Assembly (NCBI GenBank): GCA_964407165.1
Contig: CAYOUJ010000003.1
Span: forward strand, 1-64,000
Source of the DNA: CAZPKH01 sp964407165
Lineage (GTDB): Bacteria; Bacteroidota; Bacteroidia; Bacteroidales; Muribaculaceae
Reading direction: 5' to 3'
Length of the DNA stretch: 64,000 bases
The stretch's first letter is position 1; the number at the start of each line of letters is the position of its first letter. Below the pieces are notes generated by a model. That model was not told the origin of the DNA. It did not search any database and saw only the letters and a list, made by a program, of their open reading frames with translations. Position numbers and translations under genes: made by a program. Of the stretch, positions 34,151-42,063 are shown piece after piece.

Positions 34151-34663
34151 CTATCTAAGGTCGGCGAGCTCGCGCAGGTAGAGGCGCGCACACATCTCCG
34201 CATCGTCACCGGCGCGGTGGTGCGTCCCCTCCGGTATGCCAAGGACGGTGCAGAGGTAGCCTAATTTGTGGCATGTAAAATTATAGAGGCGGCGCGCGGT
34301 ATGCAGCGAGCAATGCCACTGAAGCGGGGGAAGGTGCACGCCGTACAGCGCAGCGGCGGCGTGGAGGCAGCTGCGGTCGAACGACACATTGTGGGCAACG
34401 AAGGTGTCAAACTCGTCGAGGTACGTCCGCTCGATCTCCTCCCACACCTCGTCGAACTGCGGGGCGTCGGCGGTGTCGTCAGGGCGGATGCCGTGGACGC
34501 GGATGTTCCAATACTGATAGGCGTTGTCCTCGGGGCGCACGAGCCATGAGCGTTTTTCGGCAACCCGGCCGGCGCGGACGACGCAGATGCCCACTTCGCA
34601 GATGCTCGAGCGGCGCGAAGTGGCGGTCTCAAAGTCGATGGCTATGAAATTTACATCTTGCAT
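34151..34663 (-). CDS. 3'-5' exonuclease (DnaQ-like, DEDDh)
   Basis: This 170-aa exonuclease-fold protein has motif ExoI IAIDFETATS, ExoII AHNVSFDRSCL and ExoIII HHRAGDDAEMCARLYL, giving the acidic residues and His of the DEDDh group. It resembles the stand-alone exonuclease domain proteins related to the DNA polymerase III epsilon subunit. I use the ATG at 34663 (MQDVNFIAIDF), because the longer frame reads through the AT-rich promoter region. A TAAATTTG element (34680-34673, minus) is only about 10 nt upstream, so the leader would be very short. Confidence 0.87.
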   Translation of the reverse strand: MQDVNFIAIDFETATSRRSSICEVGICVVRAGRVAEKRSWLVRPEDNAYQYWNIRVHGIRPDDTADAPQFDEVWEEIERTYLDEFDTFVAHNVSFDRSCLHAAAALYGVHLPPLQWHCSLHTARRLYNFTCHKLGYLCTVLGIPEGTHHRAGDDAEMCARLYLRELADLR

Positions 34664-34725
34664 ATCGGAGGGCAAATTTACGAAAAAATTTCGGGCTGCG
34701 GGCTTGGCGGTTAGAATAAAATGCC

Positions 34726-34733
34726 TAACTTTG
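34726..34733 (+). promoter_or_regulatory. Promoter -7 element
   Basis: TAACTTTG lies 42 nt upstream of the ATG at 34775. It rules out the in-frame ATG at 34721, which would sit above the promoter. Confidence 0.6.
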
Positions 34734-34774
34734 TGCCTACCAAACACAGGGCTACAAGTACAAGCATTTGTGTA

Positions 34775-35533
34775 ATGAATTTTATTTGCTCTCACACGAA
34801 CGATTATTTTCCACGTTTAAAGCCCATAGCCGAACTTCTGACTGTAATGCTGCTGGTCGGGATGTCGCTCTTTACGGGGTGGCACATCGTGCCCTTGCTG
34901 TCTCTGGCGGGCATGCTGGTGCTGACGTGCGTGTCCGTGTGCCTGCTCTACCGGCACATGGATGGCCTGCGATGGCCGTACACGAAGATGATGTTTCCGG
35001 GTGTGATGATATGCTGCCTGCTGATATGGATCTCGCAATACACCGCCGGAGCGCTGCGACTGCTGCTCCCCGTTGCAGGGCTTATCTTTGTGGCCCTCAT
35101 AGCATGGCGTTATTACCGGTACAAGCGCAACCGACTGAAAGCATGGTTATTCGTGCTGCTGTGCGGGGTGGTCATACCGGTAGGGTGCATGGGCTACAAC
35201 CCGTTGGCTTGCATAGGAATGAAATATAGCCGCCCGGCGGCATGCACCGGATGCTTCTTTGTCTGCGGTGAAGAGGGCATCGCCCTTCGCAGCCGCTGGG
35301 GCTACATAATACCTCCGGGCTACAACGAGATCGAGTACATCGGCGCGGGCACCCCGTGCTTTGCCGTGCGCCAGGGCAAGCTCTGGGGTGTTTATAACGC
35401 GCACGAGCACAACATCATAGTCCCCATACGATACACAGCCATACTCTCCGACGGCACCACATCGGGGCGCTCCTCGTGGGTGATGACAGCCCCCGGTGAC
35501 TCCCTCCCCTACCGCTTCACATACTCCCGCTGA
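34775..35533 (+). CDS. Membrane protein with C-terminal WG-like repeat
   Basis: This 252-aa protein has four hydrophobic segments at about 18-120 (LLTVMLLVGMSLFTGWHI; LLSLAGMLVLTCVSVCLLY; MMFPGVMICCLLIWI; LLLPVAGLIFVALIAW) and a fifth near 132-148. A soluble tail of about 90 residues follows. The tail has two WG-type units, RSRWGYIIPPGYNEIEYIG and RQGKLWGVYNAHEHNIIVP, the repeat common in Bacteroidetes surface or periplasmic proteins. Four cysteines lie in the linker (NPLACIGMKY, CTGCFFVCGE). The function is unknown. It ends 14 nt from the convergent DJ-1 gene. Confidence 0.65.
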   Translation: MNFICSHTNDYFPRLKPIAELLTVMLLVGMSLFTGWHIVPLLSLAGMLVLTCVSVCLLYRHMDGLRWPYTKMMFPGVMICCLLIWISQYTAGALRLLLPVAGLIFVALIAWRYYRYKRNRLKAWLFVLLCGVVIPVGCMGYNPLACIGMKYSRPAACTGCFFVCGEEGIALRSRWGYIIPPGYNEIEYIGAGTPCFAVRQGKLWGVYNAHEHNIIVPIRYTAILSDGTTSGRSSWVMTAPGDSLPYRFTYSR

Positions 35534-35547
35534 CTTTAGAAATTGAG

Positions 35548-36168
35548 TCAGTTGGCGAGCATGGAGGCGAGAGTATGGGCGGCGGCTGCCTCACCCTTGG
35601 CGGCAGCGATGATGGCGCCGGCAAACTGCAGGGTAGTGCCGGGACCTTCAGAGGTGATGAGCCGTCCGTCGACCACCACGGGTGCCTTGACATACGTTGC
35701 CCCGGCGGCGGTGAGGGTGCCTTCAAGACCGGGGTAGCACGTGGCCTTCATTCCTTTGAGTATCCCCGTGGGCGCGAGCACCACGGCCGGGCCGGCGCAG
35801 ATGGCGCCCACATTGCCACCGGCGCCCCACTGGTCGTGGATAATCTGGTTGACACGATCACAGGCGTGCAGATTGGGAGCCCCGGGCACGCCCCCGGGGA
35901 TGATGATCCACTCGGCGCCCGTCGGGTCGATGTCGGCTATTACACTGTCGGCCACCAGCTTCTGGCCCGTGGCACCAGTGACCACAGGGCTATCGGTAAT
36001 AGATACGGTCACCACATCAAGGCCGCCGCGACGCAGGGCGTCGACTGTTGCCACGGCCTCTACCTCCTCCACGCCGTCGGCGTAGAAGATATAAGATTTC
36101 TTAGCATTCATAGTTGCAGGCAATATCAGCGCTGCCGCCAAGGGCAGCATCAGTCGGTTTAGTTTCAT
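35548..36168 (-). CDS. DJ-1/PfpI family protein, possibly exported
   Basis: This 206-aa protein opens the fold with KSYIFYADGVEEVEAVATVD. It has the nucleophile-elbow region GAICAGPAVVLAPTG with Cys, and an Ala/Gly-rich C-terminus (AKGEAAAAHTLASM). It resembles DJ-1/ThiJ/YajL proteins (glyoxalase, deglycase or chaperone activity has been described in the family). The ATG at 36168 adds an N-terminal signal-like stretch (LMLPLAAALILPATMNA). An internal ATG at 36111 would give a cytoplasmic protein. Which start is used decides the location. Confidence 0.8.
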   Translation of the reverse strand: MKLNRLMLPLAAALILPATMNAKKSYIFYADGVEEVEAVATVDALRRGGLDVVTVSITDSPVVTGATGQKLVADSVIADIDPTGAEWIIIPGGVPGAPNLHACDRVNQIIHDQWGAGGNVGAICAGPAVVLAPTGILKGMKATCYPGLEGTLTAAGATYVKAPVVVDGRLITSEGPGTTLQFAGAIIAAAKGEAAAAHTLASMLAN

Positions 36169-36248
36169 CACAGTTTCTTTTACACTAAAAACACCCGCCG
36201 CCGCCCCTTGTTCACCATGTTTCTTTTGTTTCTTCGTGAAAAACAGAC

Positions 36249-36256
36249 TATCTTTG
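36249..36256 (+). promoter_or_regulatory. Promoter -7 element
   Basis: TATCTTTG lies only 17 nt before the M1 aminopeptidase ATG, implying a leader of about 10 nt. Confidence 0.6.
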
Positions 36257-36272
36257 TGCAAAATTTGATGCC

Positions 36273-38738
36273 ATGAGATTATCAGCAACCATGTTAGTCA
36301 TTTGCGCCGTGGCCTCAGCCATGGCCGCAGACGTAGTGCCGGGAGTGTCAGCCCGGCTGGCTCGCGAGCGCAGCGTCTCCATCAGCCAAGTGGAATACAC
36401 ACTGGCCATCACGCTCGGCGACACGTTAAGTGGCTCTGTCAACGTGCTATTTGACTACGCGCCTCAGGGGGAAGATGAATACGTGCAGCTCGACTTCACC
36501 GGCGACAGCGTGCTAAGCGTGACCCTCAACGACTGTCCGCAGGAGGTAATCCGGCGCGACGGGCACATATTGGTGCCGACGCAGTGGATGGCCGACGGCA
36601 TCAACTTCATCACCGTGGACTTCATACCGTCGGCCGCGGCTCTCAACTGCCGCTCGGACTATATGTACACCCTCTTCGTGCCCGCCAACGCCCGCAGTGT
36701 CTTCCCCTGCTTCGACCAGCCCGACCTGCGGGGCACGCTCACACTGACCGTCGAGACACCCCCCACATGGCAGGCCCTCTCCAATGCCATGCAGGCCGAG
36801 GAAAACGTGACCGCCACCGGCACCCGCTTGTACACGTTTGACTGCTCGCAGCCGCTGCCCACCTATCTCATGTCGTGGGTGGCCGGTGACTTCCAAAAAT
36901 ATACCGACGGCGACATCACAGTGCTACACCGCCAGACCGACTCGCTGAAGGTGGCCCAGCTCCCCGAAATATGCCGCATGGCCCGTGAGTCGATCAGGTG
37001 GATGGAGGAGTACACAGGCCTGCCCTACCCATTCACCAAATACGACATGGTCGTGCTCCCCGGCTACCAGTTCGGCGGCATGGAGCACCCGGGGGCCATT
37101 CAGTTCCGCGCCGAGTCGCTGTTTCTCGAACCTAACCCGACGCCGAAGGAGCGCCTCGGCCGCCAGGAGATAATAGCCCACGAGACCGCACACTGCTGGT
37201 TTGGCGACCTGGTGACGCTCAGCTGGTTTGACGACGTGTGGACAAAGGAGGTGTTCGCCAACTTCATGGCATCGAAAATGACCTCGGCGGGGCGCGAGGA
37301 CGCCGCCCAGCTCCAATTTGTCCACGCCCATTACCCATACGCCTACGCCACCGACCGCACCGACGGCACCCATCCCATAGCCCAGGAGCTCGGCAACCTC
37401 GACCAGGCAGGGCTGCTGTACGGCAACATCATCTACCATAAGGCGCCCATAATGATGAACATGCTCGAACGGCGCATGGGCGAAGATGCTCTCCGCACAG
37501 GGCTGCAGGCATATCTCCGCAAGCACGCCTGGGGCAGCGCATCGTGGGACGACCTTATCGCCATCCTCGACAGCGTGGCTCCCGACGCCCGCCTCCCCAT
37601 CTTTAGCGAAGCATGGGTAAAGCGCCCCGGGATGCCCGTGATTACCTGCACGTTAGACGGCAACACCCTGCGCGTCACCCAGGCCGACATGACCGGAGGC
37701 ACCACAGTGTGGCCGCAGACATTCACCGTGCGCTTCTCAGGAACCCGCGGCTGCGCAGACGTCCCGGTAAACCTCTTTGACAGTGAAGTTTGCATCTCCG
37801 TCGACCTCTCCGCGCTCGGCGACAGCATACGTCTGACACCCAACTCCGAGGGTGACGGTTACGGCTACTTCCGCACAGTTTGTAGCGGAGCAACCCCTTC
37901 GCGCACTGCCCTCACCACAGCAGGCCGCTATGCCGCCGTGCTCAACCTCACAAACGCCTGGTATGCCGGCGACTTAACCGCCGATGACTACACCGCCGCA
38001 CTCACATGCGCACTCACCGCCGATACCGAGCCGCTCATTCAGTCGGCCATCATCGACGCCCTGACCGCACTTGTGGCCGGCGGCCACACCACCGAGAGCC
38101 TGCTGTGGCAGCTCCTTGACAAAAGCAGGGAAGCACCCTCACGCCCGGCCCTGCTACTGCTGCTGCGCGCCGCCGCGCGCTACTGCACCTCCGACGAATC
38201 CATTCGCAGGTTATATGCCATTTGGGAGGACGAAAGCGCCCCTCTGCTGAGCCGGCGCGACTATATGGCAATGGCTTACCGCCTCGCCATCATGCTCCCC
38301 GACAGCGCCGGGCACATTCTTGCCACCGAGCGCGCTCGCATCGGCGAGAATGCCGACCTTGTGGCCGAGTTCGACTTCGTCAGCCGCGCCTGCACCAACG
38401 ACAACGAAGCGCTTGACGCGCTGTTCAATTCCTTGCTGAAAGCCGAAAACCGCCGGCCTGAGCCGTGGACAGCCCGCATGCTCTCTCTCGTCATGGACCC
38501 CTCGCGCGAGCCACGATGCACACGCTACTTAATCCCGGCGCTCGACGCCCTCGACGAAATCCAGGCCACCGGCGACATCTTCTTCCCCTCGCAATGGCTC
38601 GTCGCCCTCACCGGTAGCCTGCGCAGCCCCGAGGCCCGCGCCATCCTCGCCGACTGGATCGGTGCAACGAGGCGCGAGGGCGCTGCCCCGCTCCAGCGCA
38701 AAGCCCTCGAAGCCACATACACCCTCCGTCATCCCTGA
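36273..38738 (+). CDS. M1 family (aminopeptidase N-like) zinc metallopeptidase, exported
   Basis: This 821-aa protein has a signal peptide (MLVICAVASAMAADV), an N-terminal saddle beta domain, and the M1 catalytic domain. The substrate-binding GGMEHPGAI (about 270) and zinc motif HETAHCWFGDL, with the third ligand Glu in WTKEVFANFM about 18 residues later, are intact. A further beta domain and a helical ERAP1-like C-terminal domain follow. It removes N-terminal amino acids from peptides, here probably in the periplasm. The next gene begins about 22 nt after the stop. Confidence 0.92.
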   Translation: MRLSATMLVICAVASAMAADVVPGVSARLARERSVSISQVEYTLAITLGDTLSGSVNVLFDYAPQGEDEYVQLDFTGDSVLSVTLNDCPQEVIRRDGHILVPTQWMADGINFITVDFIPSAAALNCRSDYMYTLFVPANARSVFPCFDQPDLRGTLTLTVETPPTWQALSNAMQAEENVTATGTRLYTFDCSQPLPTYLMSWVAGDFQKYTDGDITVLHRQTDSLKVAQLPEICRMARESIRWMEEYTGLPYPFTKYDMVVLPGYQFGGMEHPGAIQFRAESLFLEPNPTPKERLGRQEIIAHETAHCWFGDLVTLSWFDDVWTKEVFANFMASKMTSAGREDAAQLQFVHAHYPYAYATDRTDGTHPIAQELGNLDQAGLLYGNIIYHKAPIMMNMLERRMGEDALRTGLQAYLRKHAWGSASWDDLIAILDSVAPDARLPIFSEAWVKRPGMPVITCTLDGNTLRVTQADMTGGTTVWPQTFTVRFSGTRGCADVPVNLFDSEVCISVDLSALGDSIRLTPNSEGDGYGYFRTVCSGATPSRTALTTAGRYAAVLNLTNAWYAGDLTADDYTAALTCALTADTEPLIQSAIIDALTALVAGGHTTESLLWQLLDKSREAPSRPALLLLLRAAARYCTSDESIRRLYAIWEDESAPLLSRRDYMAMAYRLAIMLPDSAGHILATERARIGENADLVAEFDFVSRACTNDNEALDALFNSLLKAENRRPEPWTARMLSLVMDPSREPRCTRYLIPALDALDEIQATGDIFFPSQWLVALTGSLRSPEARAILADWIGATRREGAAPLQRKALEATYTLRHP

Positions 38739-38760
38739 CGCTGAAAGCAAGCATCTGTCT

Positions 38761-39339
38761 GTGATAAAAGTATTAGTGACATATCGGCGAAAGAAGGGAG
38801 GTATCTCCATGCGCGTAAGTCGTGAGGGGGAGGTACGCGTATCGGTCCCTCTCGGCACACCGCAAGGAGAGGTAGAAGCCTTTGTGAGCGCCCACACCGA
38901 CTGGATAGAGCGAGCCTCGGCCCGTGTCGGCAAAGCACGGGCACAAGCGGATGCCTTCTACGACGGCCTCCCGCTGACCACGCGCGAGGAATGTCGTAAC
39001 GCCATTGCCCGACTTGACGCCATAATCCCCGCCTTGGTCGAGCACCACGCGGCGCACATGAACGTACACCCCCTGGGGTTCTCCTACACACGTGCACGCA
39101 CACGCTGGGGCAGCTGCAACGTGCACACACGCCATCTCAACTTCAGTGTCTACCTGCTGTTGCTCCCCGTCTGGTGCATCGAGCATGTGGTGGTGCACGA
39201 GCTGGCACACCTGATAGTGCCCAACCACTCGGCTGCCTTCTATAGGGTCATGGACCGCCATTTCCCCCGTTGGCGCGAAGCCCGCGCCGAGACGCGCCGC
39301 ATCGCCCGCACTTCTGCCACCGAAGATGACGAGAGGTAA
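38761..39339 (+). CDS. YgjP-like (SprT-type) metal-dependent hydrolase
   Basis: This protein of about 192 aa has the zinc motif HELAHLIVPNHSAAFYRVMD (HExxH plus a distal His) and the preceding RTRWGSCNVHTRHLNFSVYL segment typical of the YgjP/DUF45 family. These are M48-like putative metallopeptidases of unknown substrate. I favour a GTG start at 38761, 22 nt after the aminopeptidase stop. In-frame ATG codons further upstream lie inside that gene's coding region, while the family usually begins near IKVLVTYRRKK. The C-terminus ends in a charged tail. Confidence 0.82.
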   Translation: MIKVLVTYRRKKGGISMRVSREGEVRVSVPLGTPQGEVEAFVSAHTDWIERASARVGKARAQADAFYDGLPLTTREECRNAIARLDAIIPALVEHHAAHMNVHPLGFSYTRARTRWGSCNVHTRHLNFSVYLLLLPVWCIEHVVVHELAHLIVPNHSAAFYRVMDRHFPRWREARAETRRIARTSATEDDER

Positions 39340-39366
39340 AGCCTCACGAAGAAAGGCCAGAAAGAG

Positions 39367-39410
39367 AGAGGGTGTGTCAAAACGCGGCACTGCGTTTTGA
39401 CACACCCTCT
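39367..39410. terminator. Strong bidirectional terminator
   Basis: Perfect 19-bp arms (39367-39385 and 39392-39410, AGAGGGTGTGTCAAAACGC) enclose a 6-nt loop and sit between convergent stops at 39339 (plus) and 39433 (minus). Confidence 0.85.
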
Positions 39411-39432
39411 TCTTATGAGATATTACTATAGA

Positions 39433-39978
39433 TCAGTTTTTCTTGGTAAGGTTGAGGTCGAGCTGCTGGGCCGGCTTGACGAAGAAGCTGACAATCTTGC
39501 GGATGGGCAGGATTATGAACAGCTGGAAGAAGTCGCGGCAGAGCGAGACACCGATGGGGAAGTAATAGCTGCCGATGAGCGTGCAGAAGAAGAGCAAGAG
39601 GCCTGCAGAGAAGGAGTCATCCTTGACGCCAATCATAAACATGATGATTGCAAAGAGTATCCCCACGGGGTAGGCAATGAAGATGAGCGCGTCGAAGAGA
39701 AACTCGAAGAGAAAGCGCTTGAGGTATGACAGCAGCGGCCATAATCCGTTGATGCCGCTGATGCGGAGTGCGCCGGTGTCGTGCTGCACGGCCAGGCGCT
39801 CCATGGCCTTGCACCACAGTGCGAACGGCACGACGAAGAGGAAGTAGCCGATGCCGACGAAGAACTGCAGGAAGCTCTTGGCCAGAGTGTTGGTGAAGTT
39901 GTTGCCCTCGGGAGCTTCGGGATACTGCTCCTCGTAGTCGGAATAGTCTTGTACGGGGCGGGTGTTAAAATCGTCCAT
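39433..39978 (-). CDS. Conserved hypothetical membrane protein
   Basis: This 181-aa protein has an acidic N-terminus (DYSDYEEQYPEAPEG) and three or four hydrophobic segments: FFVGIGYFLFVVPFALW, FEFLFDALIFIAYPVGILF, SFSAGLLLFFCTLIGSYYF and FFQLFIILPIRKIVSFF. I do not recognise the family and see no catalytic motif. It follows the 161-aa anchored protein gene by 20 nt in the same direction, so the two are probably co-transcribed and may work together at the inner membrane. Confidence 0.6.
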   Translation of the reverse strand: MDDFNTRPVQDYSDYEEQYPEAPEGNNFTNTLAKSFLQFFVGIGYFLFVVPFALWCKAMERLAVQHDTGALRISGINGLWPLLSYLKRFLFEFLFDALIFIAYPVGILFAIIMFMIGVKDDSFSAGLLLFFCTLIGSYYFPIGVSLCRDFFQLFIILPIRKIVSFFVKPAQQLDLNLTKKN

Positions 39979-39998
39979 AGCGATAGTATGTTAAATGG

Positions 39999-40484
39999 TT
40001 AGTAGATAGAAACGGAGAATGTGAAGCTCTTGAAGGTCTCGAGGTTGACAAAAGTGCCGGTGTATGTATCGCCGTCAATGGTACCCTCGAATGTACCGTG
40101 AATCCGGCCTTCGGGGGTAAGTTCGTTGATGTTCATTACGGAGCCTGTGATGGTTCCCTCGAGGCGGATGTCGCCTGTGCCGCGTTTGTAGCGATAGGTG
40201 CCCTCGACGTGGCCATCGGAAATGTCAAGGGTCATAGTGATGGGGTTGTCGGGGTTGAGCCGTCCGGTGAGTGTGATGTGGCCGTCGAAGGGACTTGCCT
40301 CGACGACCTCTTCGACGGCTATGCTCTCGGAGGTGTAGGAGGGACGTGACTTGAACACGCCTTCGAGCTCAGCCCAAAGGAGCAGGAGTGTAACGATGAT
40401 GAGCGCAAGCACGCTCAGGCCGACAGTCCACTCGACCTTTACGGTAGGGCGCCATGGGCGATTAGGGTTTAGATAGTCTTCCAT
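39999..40484 (-). CDS. Hypothetical protein with one membrane helix and a beta-rich domain
   Basis: This 161-aa protein has one membrane helix (VGLSVLALIIVTLLLLW, about 22-38) and a periplasmic domain made of alternating strands with Gly turns (HITLTGRL, TMTLDISDGHVEGTYRY, IRLEGTITGSVMNIN, IHGTFEGTIDGDTYTGTFV). It reads like a small beta-barrel or lipocalin-like fold. The ATG at 40484 follows a minus-strand TACCTTTG promoter (40520-40513) by about 30 nt. The function is unknown. Confidence 0.6.
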   Translation of the reverse strand: MEDYLNPNRPWRPTVKVEWTVGLSVLALIIVTLLLLWAELEGVFKSRPSYTSESIAVEEVVEASPFDGHITLTGRLNPDNPITMTLDISDGHVEGTYRYKRGTGDIRLEGTITGSVMNINELTPEGRIHGTFEGTIDGDTYTGTFVNLETFKSFTFSVSIY

Positions 40485-40547
40485 GTGATAAGGATTGAAG
40501 TAACAAGATTGACAAAGGTAGTGAAAAATCACTAAATTTGCAACAAA

Positions 40548-40645
40548 ATTGCAAAAATTATCAAAAATTTTCGCATGGCCGGTAAGTATTTTACCGAAGG
40601 TGGGATGTACCTTTGTGGTATAATTATCTGTCTATGGGAAGTATA
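40548..40645 (+). repeat. 98-bp promoter/leader repeat, copy 1
   Basis: It is identical to 41831-41928 except for three bases. It contains the palindrome GGTAAGTATTTTACC (40581-40595), a -7 box TACCTTTG (40608-40615) and the start ATGGGAAGTATA of a small ORF. Confidence 0.9.
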
Positions 40646-40765
40646 GAACAAAAAATCCGCCTCCGGCTATTTTTTCTAACTCGCATATTCCCCACCGTTA
40701 CTGCCAGTTAATGTTGGGGACAAAAATTTTTTCGCCTTCATCGAAAAATATTTGCAAGATAATTT

Positions 40766-40782
40766 GGTTTATAAAATAAACC
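40766..40782. promoter_or_regulatory. Operator-like palindrome 1
   Basis: GGTTTA-TAAAA-TAAACC is a perfect 6-5-6 inverted repeat lying exactly between the TTTG and TAACTTTG boxes of the promoter for the membrane-protein/regulator pair. Confidence 0.65.
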
Positions 40783-40833
40783 GTCGTAACTTTGCAGCGC
40801 GGTTCGGAGGAGCCGTTTTCTTTGCAAAGAATA

Positions 40834-40848
40834 GTTTATAATGTAAAC
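40834..40848. promoter_or_regulatory. Operator-like palindrome 2
   Basis: GTTTA-TAATG-TAAAC has the same half-sites and spacing as palindrome 1. It is centred 67 nt downstream in the expected 5' leader, 20 nt before the ATG. Confidence 0.6.
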
Positions 40849-40868
40849 CACTTTAACAAGGCTTCTAC

Positions 40869-41501
40869 ATGGAAGAAAAGACCTTCAACTCACAAGAGAG
40901 CATGGCTCTCATCTCGGAGATGATCCAGCGCTCCACGACACGTCGCTTCATAGGCGACGGCAACATCCTGCTCCTTTGGGGCTACACCGTGGTCGGCGTT
41001 GCCGCCCTGGTGTGGGTGCTCCTCGCAATCACGCACAATCCCGTGGTGAACTGGCTGTGGTTCCTCGTATGGATAATAGGGGGAATCGCAACCCCGAAGA
41101 TGGCGCGTAACCACCGCGAAAAGAAAGGAGTGACCACATACACCGACAACATCGGCAATGCCCTGTGGTCGGTGGTCGGCTACTCGGCTATCGCCCTGAC
41201 GTTCCTCTGCCTCGGCTTCTTGCTTGCCGGAGGAAAGGACAGTTGGGCCTCGATGCTGATGCTCCCGCTGCTCATAGTGGGCTTCGCTGAAATCATGCAA
41301 GGTGTGGTGATCCGCGAGAAATCCCTCATTTGGGGCGGCGCAATCGGCTTGCTGGCCGGACTCTTCACCCTCTGCTGCATAACAAGCGGCGTGCCCCTTT
41401 TCGCCTCTTGGTTCATGCCAATGTTCATCATCGCTTTCGCGGCCATGATGATAGTCCCCGGCCACATACTCAACCATAAGAGTCGCAATGAAAGAGCTTG
41501 A
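40869..41501 (+). CDS. Multi-pass membrane protein paired with a winged-helix regulator
   Basis: This 210-aa protein has an N-terminal soluble stretch (SQESMALISEMIQRSTTRR) followed by about six hydrophobic segments in pairs: ILLLWGYTVVGVAALVWVLLA, PVVNWLWFLVWIIGGIA, SVVGYSAIALTFLCLGFLLA, SMLMLPLLIVGFAEIMQG, IGLLAGLFTLCC and FMPMFIIAFAAMMIVPG. It resembles Bacteroidetes membrane proteins encoded next to small winged-helix regulators. No transport or enzyme motif is seen. It overlaps the regulator gene by 14 nt, and its promoter carries two palindromes likely bound by that regulator. Confidence 0.7.
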   Translation: MEEKTFNSQESMALISEMIQRSTTRRFIGDGNILLLWGYTVVGVAALVWVLLAITHNPVVNWLWFLVWIIGGIATPKMARNHREKKGVTTYTDNIGNALWSVVGYSAIALTFLCLGFLLAGGKDSWASMLMLPLLIVGFAEIMQGVVIREKSLIWGGAIGLLAGLFTLCCITSGVPLFASWFMPMFIIAFAAMMIVPGHILNHKSRNERA

Positions 41502-41769
41502 CCCGCTGCTCCATTCCCAATTGAGGTTGGCCGTTATGTCCATCCTCATGAATGTGGAGGAGGCTGACTTCGTTTATCTCAAAGAGAAAACGAACTCAAC
41601 GGCGGGCAACCTCAGCGTCCAGATCGACAAGCTCTCCTCGGCAGGTTACATAACCGCCGAGAAAGGGTTTGTCGGCAAGAAGACCCGTACGGCCTGCCGA
41701 GTGACCGACAAAGGCCGAAAAGCCTTTGAACAATACGTCGAGGACATCAAGACGCTCTTGAACCTTTAA
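41488..41769 (+). CDS. Small winged-helix transcriptional regulator (HTH_27 / MarR-like)
   Basis: This 93-aa protein is a single winged-helix DNA-binding domain: LHSQLRLAVMSILMNVEEAD, helix-turn-helix in DFVYLKEKTNSTAGNLSVQ, recognition helix QIDKLSSAGYI, and wing YITAEKGFVGKKTRTACRV ending in TDKGRKAFEQY. It has no sensor domain, as in the PF13601-type regulators that usually sit beside membrane-protein genes. It starts 14 nt before the end of the membrane-protein gene. The two GTTTA-N5-TAAAC palindromes at the operon promoter suggest autorepression. Confidence 0.82.
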   Translation: MKELDPLLHSQLRLAVMSILMNVEEADFVYLKEKTNSTAGNLSVQIDKLSSAGYITAEKGFVGKKTRTACRVTDKGRKAFEQYVEDIKTLLNL

Positions 41770-41830
41770 CGCGCCGCCTTTCTTTTACCGCACAATCGGG
41801 TGTTGGTAGCTTTGCACTACCGACACCCGA

Positions 41831-41928
41831 ATTGCTAAAATTATCAAAAATTTTCGCATGGCCGGTAAGTATTTTACCGAAGGTCGGATGTACCTTTGTG
41901 GTATGATTATCTGTCTATGGGAAGTATA
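41831..41928 (+). repeat. 98-bp promoter/leader repeat, copy 2
   Basis: This is the direct repeat of 40548-40645, with the palindrome at 41864-41878 and -7 box TACCTTTG at 41891-41898. Here it drives a 48-aa small membrane protein whose first four codons lie within or at the edge of the repeat. Confidence 0.9.
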
Positions 41929-42063
41929 ATGCCACATAGGTTTGGGAAGCCGCTACCCAAGGGCAACGACAAGCCTGCCGGATGCTTCGAGGGGTGCATG
42001 GGTATTGTCGTGTTCATGGCAATCCTATACTTCCTGATTGCCATACTTGTGGGGCTACTGTAG
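41917..42063 (+). CDS. Small single-pass membrane protein (48 aa)
   Basis: It begins MGSIMPHRFGKPLPKGNDK and ends in one long hydrophobic segment (MGIVVFMAILYFLIAILVG). It has a convincing promoter 19 nt upstream (41891-41898), so expression is likely; an internal ATG at 41929 would give 44 aa. The first codons (MGSI) come from the duplicated 98-bp element; copy 1 carries the same start but continues into an unrelated 25-codon frame. The 3' end overlaps the convergent gene at 42055 by 9 nt. The function is unknown; regulatory or membrane-modulating small proteins are one possibility. Confidence 0.55.
   Translation: MGSIMPHRFGKPLPKGNDKPAGCFEGCMGIVVFMAILYFLIAILVGLL

Larger units (their letters stand above)
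40485..40868. promoter_or_regulatory. Regulatory intergenic region with duplicated promoter and two palindromic operators
   Basis: The region holds a minus-strand promoter TACCTTTG (40520-40513), copy 1 of a 98-bp repeat (40548-40645) containing its own promoter, and then the promoter of the 40869 gene. That promoter has TTTG at 40763-40766, a 20-nt spacer and TAACTTTG at 40787-40794. Two GTTTA-N5-TAAAC palindromes lie at 40767-40781 and 40834-40848. A 25-codon ORF (40634-40711) starts inside the repeat and is not clearly a gene. Confidence 0.7.

Noticed and set aside
40634..40711. 25-codon ORF beginning in repeat copy 1
   Set aside because: It shares only the MGSI start with the copy-2 gene and continues into sequence with no hydrophobic segment or similarity; listed only within the repeat context.
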